Assembly (NCBI GenBank): GCA_023388035.1
Contig: JAEWGY010000069.1
Location: forward strand, 1-7,990
Reading direction: 5' to 3'
Length of the DNA: 7,990 nt
From: Bacillota bacterium
GTDB lineage: Bacteria > Bacillota_I > Bacilli_A > Erysipelotrichales > Erysipelotrichaceae
Shown here: positions 1 through 6,050 of the stretch, one piece after another
How the letters are laid out: each line of letters starts with the position of its first letter
Numbering within the stretch: position 1 is the first letter of the stretch
Made by a program: the position numbers and the translations under genes
The notes under the pieces: model-generated
What the model saw: only the letters and a program-made list of their open reading frames with translations
The model's database searches: none
What the model was told of the DNA's origin: nothing

Positions 1-1404
1 GGACCTGGTTTTATCAATTTCCGTATTAATAATAAAGAATTATCACAGGTTATTAATATCATAAGTGAAAAGAAAGCTGATTATGGTCGCAATGATAGCG
101 GCAAGGGTCAAAGAGTATTAATGGAATATGTATCTGCTAATCCAACTGGTATATTACATTTAGGTCATGCTAGAGGTGCGGTATGGGGTGATTGCATTGC
201 GAGAATGTATCAATTTAGTGGTTATGATATTCTTAGGGAATATTATGTAAATGATGCTGGTAATCAAATTGATATGCTTGCTTTATCACTTTATTATCGT
301 TATTTAGAATTATTCAATATCCATAATGAAATTCCTGCTGATGGTTATGCCGGAAGGGATATTATTGATATCGCTAAGCAGATTTATGCTAAGGATCATG
401 ATAAATTTCTGAAGATGGATAAAGAAAAAGCATTACAGGAATTTAAAAAAATGGGTATTAAATATGAATTGGAGAGAATTCGTAGTGACCTTAAATTATT
501 TAGATGTGAATTTGATTCATGGATTTCAGAAAAGTGGATAGTTTCTGAAGGTAGGGTTGATAAAGCCTTAGAAACCATGATTAATAAGGGTCTATGCTAT
601 GAAAGTGAAGGTGCTTATTGGTTTAAATCGAGCCTTTATGGTGATGATAAGGATAGGGTTCTTAAAAAGAGTAATGGCTATTATACCTATTTAACTCCTG
701 ATATTGCGAATCATTTATATAAATTAGAAAGAAATTATAATAAGTTAATTAATCTATGGGGAGCTGATCATCATGGTTACATACCAAGAATGAAGGCTGC
801 CTTAGCTGCCTTAGGCTATGATCAAGATGTTTTAGAAGTTGATATTATCCAAATGGTTAGACTGGTTGAAAATGGTGTTGAGGTAAAAATGTCTAAGCGT
901 AGCGGTAATGCTGTAACTATTAGGGAACTAATAGAAGATATTGGCGTTGATGCTGCTAGGTATTTCTTTCTAGCGAAGGCTAATGATGTTCATTTTGACT
1001 TCGATTTAGCAATCGCAAGAGCTAAGACCAATGAAAATCCTGTTTATTATGCCCAATATGCCTATGCTAGAATCGCTTCAATAATTAAGAATTATGATAA
1101 GGAAGTGGTTTTTAAAGAAAGTTATAATTTACTTAAAGAAACTAAAGAAATTGATATTCTTAAACACTTAAATGAATTCACTAATACCATTATTGAAGCT
1201 AGTCGTGAGCGTAAACCGAATCGTTTAGCTAATTATCTACAAAAATTAGCTACTTATTTTCATAGTTTTTATGCTAGTTTTAAGGTAATTGATGAAAATA
1301 ATAGCGAACTTACAAATGAGCGTATCGCAATGCTTTATGCGATTAAAATTGTTTTAGAAAATTGTTTTAACTTATTAGGAATAAGTGCTTTGGAAAAGAT
1401 GTAA
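1..1404 (+). CDS. argS: Arginyl-tRNA synthetase, 5'-truncated by the window edge
   Basis: Class I aminoacyl-tRNA synthetase that charges tRNA-Arg with arginine in the cytoplasm. The frame is open from base 1, and the first codons read GPGFINFRI, the conserved link between the N-terminal add-on domain and the catalytic core. The ATG at 121 is therefore internal and the true start lies upstream; about 90 residues are missing against a usual length near 550. The HIGH-type motif HLGHARG is at 157-177, with the conserved SANPTG just before it. The KMSKR motif is at 886-900. The DALR anticodon-binding domain starts near 1030 (ENPVYYAQYAYARI) and runs to the typical C-terminus (LLGISALEKM). The stop TAA at 1402-1404 is one base before the next gene, so the two are probably cotranscribed. 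Identity is secure from the motifs; only the N-terminus is unseen. Confidence 0.97.
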   Translation, partial: GPGFINFRINNKELSQVINIISEKKADYGRNDSGKGQRVLMEYVSANPTGILHLGHARGAVWGDCIARMYQFSGYDILREYYVNDAGNQIDMLALSLYYRYLELFNIHNEIPADGYAGRDIIDIAKQIYAKDHDKFLKMDKEKALQEFKKMGIKYELERIRSDLKLFRCEFDSWISEKWIVSEGRVDKALETMINKGLCYESEGAYWFKSSLYGDDKDRVLKKSNGYYTYLTPDIANHLYKLERNYNKLINLWGADHHGYIPRMKAALAALGYDQDVLEVDIIQMVRLVENGVEVKMSKRSGNAVTIRELIEDIGVDAARYFFLAKANDVHFDFDLAIARAKTNENPVYYAQYAYARIASIIKNYDKEVVFKESYNLLKETKEIDILKHLNEFTNTIIEASRERKPNRLANYLQKLATYFHSFYASFKVIDENNSELTNERIAMLYAIKIVLENCFNLLGISALEKM

Positions 1405-1405
1405 T

Positions 1406-2206
1406 ATGCAAGTTATTTTAAATTTTATAGAAGAGTATAAATTATTAAAATTCATCATTACTATTCTAACTTTAATTCTTGGTTTAATTTTAATTAGAAT
1501 AATCAAAAGAATAATTAGAAGGAATATCCATCGCATAAATATTGAGCCTAGTCTTGAAAAATTTTTAATTTCAATTATTACTATTTTTCTTTATACGATC
1601 TTAATTCTTTTCTTAATTGATCAATTAGGTTTCCCTATTACAAGTTTTATTGCTTTAATTGGTTCAGTAGGGATTGCCATTTCTTTAGCCTTACAAAAAT
1701 CACTTTCAAATGTGGCAGCAGGAATTTTAATTTTAATTAATAAACCTTTTAAAGTCGGTGATTATATCATCATTGGATCATATGAAGGAAGCGTTAAATC
1801 AATCGGTTTATTCTATACCACCATCACTAGTGGAACCCTTAATAAATTAAGTATCCCTAATTATAAATTAGCTGAGGATGTTGTGACTAATATCAGTGCT
1901 ATCCCAATTAGAAGACTTGATCAAAAATATCAAATTGCCTATGATAGTGATCTTAAAAAGGCTAAGGAAATCATTGAAAAGATTATTAAAAATTGTGAAT
2001 ATGCCCTAATTAATGATGACTATAATTATAAAATTTACGTCTCTAATCTTTTAGATAGTGCGGTTGAGATTGCTGTTAGGGTATATGCTTATAATGATAA
2101 TTATCTTAATCTTAGTTCCTACCTAATTGAAGAAATTAAAAGTAATTTCGATAAGGAAAATATTGATATTCCTTATAATGTTTATGATGTTAGAATAAAA
2201 AAGTAA
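1406..2206 (+). CDS. mscS: Small-conductance mechanosensitive channel, MscS family
   Basis: A 266-residue membrane channel that opens under membrane tension and releases solutes during hypo-osmotic shock. Three hydrophobic segments are visible (about 13-36, 51-72 and 80-112). The third contains the family hallmark GIAISLALQKSLSNVAAGI, matching the pore-lining TM3 of E. coli MscS (LALQGSLSNLAAG), followed by NKPFKVGDYI and the beta domain with the conserved IPN (150-152). The C-terminal alpha/beta domain has YDSD (179-182) and ends with IDIPYNVYDVRIK, like the E. coli end. Length is close to E. coli MscS (286). A GTG at 1385 would add seven residues but overlaps argS; the ATG at 1406, preceded by GGAAAAG at 1392-1398, gives the better start. 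The gene follows argS by one base, and a terminator closes the pair. The ion selectivity cannot be read from sequence. Confidence 0.92.
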   Translation: MQVILNFIEEYKLLKFIITILTLILGLILIRIIKRIIRRNIHRINIEPSLEKFLISIITIFLYTILILFLIDQLGFPITSFIALIGSVGIAISLALQKSLSNVAAGILILINKPFKVGDYIIIGSYEGSVKSIGLFYTTITSGTLNKLSIPNYKLAEDVVTNISAIPIRRLDQKYQIAYDSDLKKAKEIIEKIIKNCEYALINDDYNYKIYVSNLLDSAVEIAVRVYAYNDNYLNLSSYLIEEIKSNFDKENIDIPYNVYDVRIKK

Positions 2207-2209
2207 AAT

Positions 2210-2234
2210 AAGCAGTTATAATACTGCTTTTTTT
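2210..2234 (+). terminator. Intrinsic terminator of the argS-mscS unit
   Basis: A perfect 7-bp stem, AAGCAGT (2210-2216) with ACTGCTT (2223-2229), has a 6-base loop and runs straight into a T tract (2228-2234). It starts four bases after the mscS stop codon. This is the textbook form of a Rho-independent terminator and separates the argS-mscS unit from the regulator-pot operon. Confidence 0.88.
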
Positions 2235-2263
2235 ATTATTTTTTAAAAAATTAATAAAAAGTA

Positions 2264-2291
2264 TTGCAATTTTTAAAAAAATCAATATAAT
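2264..2291 (+). promoter_or_regulatory. Sigma-A-type promoter of the regulator-potABCD operon
   Basis: A -35 box TTGCAA (2264-2269) and a perfect -10 box TATAAT (2286-2291) are separated by 16 bases. Transcription would start near 2298, leaving a leader of about 50 bases before the regulator gene. The A/T tracts at 2241-2260 sit where an UP element would lie, but in DNA this AT-rich that is weak evidence. This is the only convincing promoter seen between the terminator and potA. Confidence 0.8.
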
Positions 2292-2295
2292 TATT

Positions 2296-2337
2296 ATAGT
2301 TTAGTAAAACTATTTTTAAAGTTTAGTAAAAGTAAAC
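2296..2337 (+). promoter_or_regulatory. Candidate operator: two copies of AGTTTAGTAAAA
   Basis: The 12-mer AGTTTAGTAAAA occurs at 2298-2309 and again at 2320-2331, exactly 22 bp apart, or about two helical turns. The first copy lies in a perfect inverted repeat, ATAGTTT (2296-2302) and AAACTAT (2307-2313). The second copy has an imperfect version of the same symmetry (AGTTT/AAAGT) and also the pair GTTTA (2321-2325) and TAAAC (2333-2337). The element starts about five bases after the -10 box and covers the presumed start site, the position expected of a repressor site. Inference: the XRE-cupin protein encoded just downstream binds here and controls its own operon. Binding is not shown by the sequence. 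Confidence 0.6.
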
Positions 2338-2346
2338 AGAGGTAAT

Positions 2347-2889
2347 ATGGATATAGGTAAAAAGATTAAAATGCTGCGTAATAAAAACAATTTAACCCTT
2401 AATGAACTAGCTAGTAGACTAGAGCTTTCTAAGGGGTTTTTATCACAGCTAGAAAATAATCTGACATCACCTAGCATTAAAACCTTAGAAAATATTATTG
2501 AAGTTTTAGGTAGTAATTTTGAAGAATTTTTCAAAGACGATAAAGAGTTACAATTACATTTTAAAAAAGATGATTTCTATATTGATAATAAGGACGAATC
2601 CTCCATTATCACTTGGGTTGTTCCTAATGCGCAAAAGAATGAAATGGAACCTATTTTATTAGACTTAAAGCACTTAGGTGAATCCAAGGAAGTTTATGAA
2701 CATGAAGGAGAGGAATTTATTTATATCCTCCAAGGAAAAATTGATTTAATTGATTTATCAAATGATAAAACCTATACCCTTAGTAAGGGTGAAACATTTT
2801 ATGCTAAAGGTGATTTTAGACATAAATTAATCAATCGTTACATTCATAATGCAAAAGTATTATGGATTTGTACACCACCAATTTTTTAG
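2347..2889 (+). CDS. XRE-family regulator with C-terminal cupin domain, likely controlling polyamine uptake
   Basis: A 180-residue cytoplasmic transcription regulator. Residues 3-62 form an XRE/Cro helix-turn-helix domain (IGKKIKMLRNKNNLTLNELASRL, then SKGFLSQLENNLTSPSIKTL). Residues about 104-176 form a small cupin barrel with H119-E-G-E-E123, G130 and GDFRHKLIN (155-163), where cupins place ligand- or metal-binding residues. This architecture is that of PuuR-like regulators, and such genes commonly precede potABCD in Bacillota. The start is supported by AGAGG at 2338-2342, although the gap to ATG is only 4 bases. Its stop codon TAG overlaps the ribosome binding site of potA, eight bases before the potA start, so it is the first gene of the pot operon. 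Inference: it senses polyamines through the cupin and acts at the repeats at 2296-2337. Whether it represses or activates is unknown. Confidence 0.88.
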   Translation: MDIGKKIKMLRNKNNLTLNELASRLELSKGFLSQLENNLTSPSIKTLENIIEVLGSNFEEFFKDDKELQLHFKKDDFYIDNKDESSIITWVVPNAQKNEMEPILLDLKHLGESKEVYEHEGEEFIYILQGKIDLIDLSNDKTYTLSKGETFYAKGDFRHKLINRYIHNAKVLWICTPPIF

Positions 2890-2892
2890 GAG
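2888..2892 (+). promoter_or_regulatory. Ribosome binding site that fixes the potA start
   Basis: AGGAG lies five bases before the ATG at 2898 and overlaps the last two bases of the regulator's TAG stop. The in-frame ATG at 2862 is inside the regulator gene and would add 12 residues (MDLYTTNFLGEV) that ABC ATPases do not have. The ATG at 2898 gives MKKIIEFKNI, a normal PotA N-terminus. Confidence 0.85.
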
Positions 2893-2897
2893 AAGTT

Positions 2898-4472
2898 ATG
2901 AAGAAAATAATTGAATTTAAAAATATTGTAAAAGAATTTGATGGACAGATTGTTTTAAAAGGTATCAATTTAGATATTTATGAGAATGAATTCGTAACCC
3001 TATTAGGACCTTCAGGTTGTGGTAAAACAACTCTATTAAGAATCCTAGGCGGTTTTCTTAGTCAGGATGAAGGGGAAGTTTATTTTAATGGTGAGGAAAT
3101 TTCTAATATTCCAGCCTATAAAAGGAATGTTAATACCATCTTTCAAAAATATGCATTATTCCCTCATCTTAATGTCTTTGAAAATGTTGCTTTCGGTTTA
3201 AAATTAAAAAAAATGTCTAAGGATGTTATTGAGCAAAAAGTAAATAGAATGCTGCAATTAGTAAATCTTGATGGTTTCCAAAAAAAGAATGTAAGTTTAT
3301 TATCAGGAGGCCAACAACAAAGAGTAGCTATTGCTAGGGCTTTAGTGAATGAACCAGATGTTTTATTACTTGATGAACCATTATCTGCCTTAGATCTTAA
3401 ACTACGTAAAGAAATGCAGCATGAATTAAAGAGAATACAAGAAGAAGTAGGAATTACCTTCATCTTTGTAACCCACGATCAAGAAGAAGCTTTAACCATG
3501 TCAGATAAGATAGTTGTTATGAAGGGAGGTGTAATTGAGCAGTTAGGTACACCGACTGATATATATAATGAACCTAAAAATCTTTATGTAGCAAATTTTA
3601 TTGGTGAATCAAATATTATTGACGGTATTATGTTAGATGATTATCGCCTTAAATTTGATGATAAGGAATATGATTGTATTGACTTTGGCTTTAAAAAGAA
3701 TGAAGCTGTAGATATTTTAATTAGACCTGAAGATATTACGATATCAAAAAATAGTAATGATTATAAATTAGAAGGGGAAGTTAAATCAGTATTATTTAAG
3801 GGTGTTCATTATGAAATAATCGTACAAACTAAAATAGGTACATCAAAAACAGTAAGCATGCATGTACTTGAAAGTCATGATATCTTTAATGAAGAGGCTA
3901 ATGAAAAATTAGCAGCAACTGATTTTACAATGTCAATTGAAGATGTTAATAATTTAACTGATTCTGACATTATCGCAAGAGCCAATGCCCAGGCCTGGAA
4001 TGCTAGTAATGAGCAGGAGCTAGGTATTAAAAATGTTAGTCATAATATTGAAGAAAAAGCCGGTGTTTATAAAGCCACCTTTACCAGCTTTAATGATACC
4101 AGTATCACCATTAATGTAAGTGTTACTAATCCTAAATATGTTGAGGATAAAAAATCTAACATCGGTATTCAGGCCTTCGATTTCTATGTAACAGCTGAGG
4201 ATATCAAAGAATCAATGGCTATATCAGTAGATCTTAAAACTTGGGCTGATGCTGCAGCATGGAATCTTAGTAATGATAAGGAGATTGAAATTACTGATGT
4301 TTATTATGATTTTGATCAAGATGAAATCAAAGAAGGTGAATATCAAATTACCTTTTCAACTAAAGGTCGAGAGTTTAAAGTACATACTACTAAATTCTTT
4401 GAGGTCGGCGATGAGGTAAAACTTAATTTTAGCAAGGAAGACATTCATGTAATGTCTAAGATGGGTAGTTAG
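2898..4472 (+). CDS. potA: Polyamine ABC transporter ATPase PotA with a large insert in its TOBE domain
   Basis: The cytoplasmic ATPase that powers spermidine/putrescine import through PotB-PotC. Residues 1-235 are a complete ABC domain: Walker A GPSGCGKTT (37-45), Q-loop Q83, signature LSGGQQQR (135-142), Walker B VLLLDE (155-160), D-loop SALD (163-166) and switch H193. The TOBE domain begins near 236 (IRPEDI 275-280, then GEVKSVLFKGVHYEIIV 293-309). In ordinary PotA this is followed almost directly by VHSTK-FEVGDEV and IHVM. Here those closing strands appear only at 494-519 (KVHTTKFFEVGDEV, EDIHVM). The extra residues, about 324-493, contain two diverged tandem modules. Total length is 524 residues against 350-380 for the family (E. 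coli 378). There is no frameshift, and all ATPase motifs are intact, so the protein is probably active. It starts 8 bases after the regulator, and potB follows after one base. Assignment as PotA is firm from sequence and context; the role of the insert is unknown. Confidence 0.95.
   Translation: MKKIIEFKNIVKEFDGQIVLKGINLDIYENEFVTLLGPSGCGKTTLLRILGGFLSQDEGEVYFNGEEISNIPAYKRNVNTIFQKYALFPHLNVFENVAFGLKLKKMSKDVIEQKVNRMLQLVNLDGFQKKNVSLLSGGQQQRVAIARALVNEPDVLLLDEPLSALDLKLRKEMQHELKRIQEEVGITFIFVTHDQEEALTMSDKIVVMKGGVIEQLGTPTDIYNEPKNLYVANFIGESNIIDGIMLDDYRLKFDDKEYDCIDFGFKKNEAVDILIRPEDITISKNSNDYKLEGEVKSVLFKGVHYEIIVQTKIGTSKTVSMHVLESHDIFNEEANEKLAATDFTMSIEDVNNLTDSDIIARANAQAWNASNEQELGIKNVSHNIEEKAGVYKATFTSFNDTSITINVSVTNPKYVEDKKSNIGIQAFDFYVTAEDIKESMAISVDLKTWADAAAWNLSNDKEIEITDVYYDFDQDEIKEGEYQITFSTKGREFKVHTTKFFEVGDEVKLNFSKEDIHVMSKMGS
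3912..4388 (+). repeat. Two diverged tandem protein modules inserted in PotA
   Basis: PotA residues about 339-409 and 425-497 align with each other by eye. Shared positions include A-x-DF (residues 340-343 and 426-429), ED-V/I, A-x-AWN-x-SN-x-E/K-E/I (364-375 and 452-463), then V, and a late Y-x-x-TF strand (391-395 and 482-486). Each is rich in alternating beta-strand patterns and Asp/Glu/Asn/Thr. The pattern resembles the Ig-like repeats of Gram-positive surface proteins (DFT-S-ED, A-AWN, YKATFT, TSITINVSV), a resemblance from memory that I could not search. The two copies are clearly diverged at DNA level, so this is not a recent duplication. The last strand of the second copy runs directly into the closing TOBE strands. 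Confidence 0.7.
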
Positions 4473-4473
4473 A

Positions 4474-5253
4474 ATGAAGAGTTTTGCTAGATTAGTTTAT
4501 CCTTATTTAATATGGGCTATCATTTTAATCGCCTTACCGATGCTAATGATTTTATTATATGCATTTACAACAAGTGGTAATGGATTAATCACATTTAAGT
4601 TAACACTTAAGAATTTTTATAACTTTTTTACTGATTCTATCTTTGTAGGGGTATTAATTAGATCATTAAGAATTGCTTTAATCACTACTATAATCTGTGT
4701 CTTTTTAGGATATCCTTTCGCCTATGTTATTTCTATCCTTAAACCAAGATCACAGTCTTTAATGATTCTGCTAGTAACCATACCAATGTGGATTAATATG
4801 CTAGTTAGAACCTATGCTTGGCGAGGGATTTTAATGAATACTAATTTCTCACCAGAATTAAAAGTTTATATTGGTATGGTTTATAATTTTTTACCATTTA
4901 TGATTTTACAGATCTATACCGCCTTATCAAAGATGGATCAAAATTTAGTTGTTGCAGCTATGGATCTTGGCTGTAATAAATTAAAAGCGTTTTTAAAGGT
5001 GATTTTACCCTTATCAATACCAGGAGTTATTTCTGGTATTACCTTAGTATTTTTACCAGCTGTTTCATCATTTTTCATCACTAAATTATTAGGTGGTGGT
5101 TCATTTGTAGTTATTGGTAATTTGATTGAAACCTATTTCCTAAGTGCTGGTAATTGGAATTTTGGAGCTGCAATTTCAACCATTATGACAGTGGTAATTA
5201 TTGTATCAATGTATATTACTAAGAAATTCGATTACAATAAGGAGGGTGCTTAA
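4474..5253 (+). CDS. potB: Polyamine ABC transporter permease PotB
   Basis: One of the two membrane subunits of the spermidine/putrescine importer, 259 residues. Hydrophobic segments lie at about 10-32, 60-88, 96-117, 130-152, 185-206 and 229-248, the six-helix plan of this permease class. The EAA coupling loop, which docks on PotA, is AAMDLGCNKLKAF with PLSIPG (161-184). PotB-specific stretches include PMWINMLVRTYAWRGIL (104-120) and VYNFLPFM (136-143). Between RGIL and VYNFLPFM only 15 residues remain; by comparison with E. coli PotB (275 residues) some 15-20 residues of an external loop are missing, although the reading frame is intact. ATG follows the potA stop after one base. Only a weak GGG-type ribosome site is visible, so translation is probably coupled to potA. 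It could be called PotH-like, but the motifs fit PotB better. Confidence 0.94.
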   Translation: MKSFARLVYPYLIWAIILIALPMLMILLYAFTTSGNGLITFKLTLKNFYNFFTDSIFVGVLIRSLRIALITTIICVFLGYPFAYVISILKPRSQSLMILLVTIPMWINMLVRTYAWRGILMNTNFSPELKVYIGMVYNFLPFMILQIYTALSKMDQNLVVAAMDLGCNKLKAFLKVILPLSIPGVISGITLVFLPAVSSFFITKLLGGGSFVVIGNLIETYFLSAGNWNFGAAISTIMTVVIIVSMYITKKFDYNKEGA

Positions 5254-6050
5254 TGAAGAAATATTTCAATTTTAAAAGTTTGAGTATGTTTATTTTAATT
5301 GCCTTCTTTTATTTACCAATTGTTTATGTAATTTTCTTTTCTTTTAATAGCACAAGGAGTTTAAATCATTTCGAAAATTTCTCGCTTCAGTGGTATGAAA
5401 GAATGTTTGCTGACAGAGCTTTAGTTCAGGCCTTATACTATACTGTTATGATCGCTCTTATCGCAACTTTTGTTTCAACAATCTTTGGTACTATTGCAGC
5501 TATCGGTTTATCTAAATCACGAAAATTATTAAAAGAGAGCGTTAGTCAATTAAATAATTTATCAATGATGAATCCAGAAATAGTTACAGGAATTTCACTG
5601 ATGTTATTCTTTTCTTCGCTTAATATAAGACCGGGTTTTATGACCTTGTTATTAGCTCATATTATCTTTTGTATACCATATGTAATGTTAAGCATCGGTC
5701 CTAAATTAAGACAGCTTGATGATAATATTGCTGAAGCTAGTCTGGATCTTGGCTGTACACCATTACAGGCTTTATATAAGGTAATCATACCTCAAATAAC
5801 ACCAGGTATTATCTCAGGTGCCCTAATCGCCTTTACTATGTCATTTGATGATTTTGTAATTTCTTATTTCGTTACTGGTCCTGGCGTAGACAATATTTCA
5901 ACCTATGTATATTCAAGTGTTAAAAGAATAAATCCAACTGTTTATTCTTTAAGTTCAATTATTGTTTTGGTTATAACACTTGTACTAATTATAATTAATG
6001 TTATACCATTAATTACAGATAAAAAAAGAAAAATGAAGGAGCAAATATGA
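5253..6050 (+). CDS. potC: Polyamine ABC transporter permease PotC
   Basis: The second membrane subunit of the importer, 265 residues, pairing with PotB. Six hydrophobic segments are visible (about 9-31, 59-87, 102-121, 127-149, 184-207 and 231-253). The EAA loop is EASLDLGCTPLQALYKVIIP (161-180) followed by PG (184-185), and the PotC hallmark AFTMSFDDFVISYFVTGPGV follows at 193-212, then STYVYSSVKR. Length matches E. coli PotC (264). The start ATG shares one base with the potB stop (TAATG at 5251-5255) and has a strong AAGGAGGG site at 5239-5246. It ends in TGA, which overlaps the potD start (ATGA), a sign of tight translational coupling. The TGA stop also shows that UGA is not read as Trp in this organism. 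Confidence 0.95.
   Translation: MKKYFNFKSLSMFILIAFFYLPIVYVIFFSFNSTRSLNHFENFSLQWYERMFADRALVQALYYTVMIALIATFVSTIFGTIAAIGLSKSRKLLKESVSQLNNLSMMNPEIVTGISLMLFFSSLNIRPGFMTLLLAHIIFCIPYVMLSIGPKLRQLDDNIAEASLDLGCTPLQALYKVIIPQITPGIISGALIAFTMSFDDFVISYFVTGPGVDNISTYVYSSVKRINPTVYSLSSIIVLVITLVLIIINVIPLITDKKRKMKEQI

Noticed and set aside
121..1404. ArgS starting at the ATG at 121
   Set aside because: The frame is open from base 1 and the 40 codons before this ATG encode conserved ArgRS sequence (GPGFINFRI), so the ATG is internal.
1385..1405. GTG start for the mechanosensitive channel gene
   Set aside because: It would overlap argS by 20 bases and add LWKRCN, which has no hydrophobic or family character. The ATG at 1406 directly after argS fits better.
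2235..2263. A/T tracts as a second hairpin or small RNA
   Set aside because: The apparent symmetry is runs of T and A with no G or C. This is expected by chance in such AT-rich intergenic DNA and at most represents an UP-like element.
2862..2897. Upstream ATG for potA inside the regulator gene
   Set aside because: The 12 added residues do not belong to ABC ATPases, while the ATG at 2898 has a well-placed AGGAG.
3164..3463. Open frames on the minus strand opposite argS, the regulator, potA, rpsP and khpA
   Set aside because: They lie entirely within well-supported genes on the other strand, their products are low-complexity Ser/Leu/Phe-rich, and no promoter or ribosome site supports them. 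They are reverse-strand shadows of AT-rich coding sequence.
3912..4388. PotA repeats as a recent DNA duplication or a mobile insertion
   Set aside because: The two modules are clearly diverged at DNA level, and no inverted repeats, target duplications or transposase remnants were seen at the boundaries.
6048..6050. UGA read as tryptophan (Mycoplasma-type code)
   Set aside because: TGA ends potC exactly at the potD overlap and ends khpA at the normal family length. The tryptophans seen are TGG, and no gene contains an in-frame TGA.
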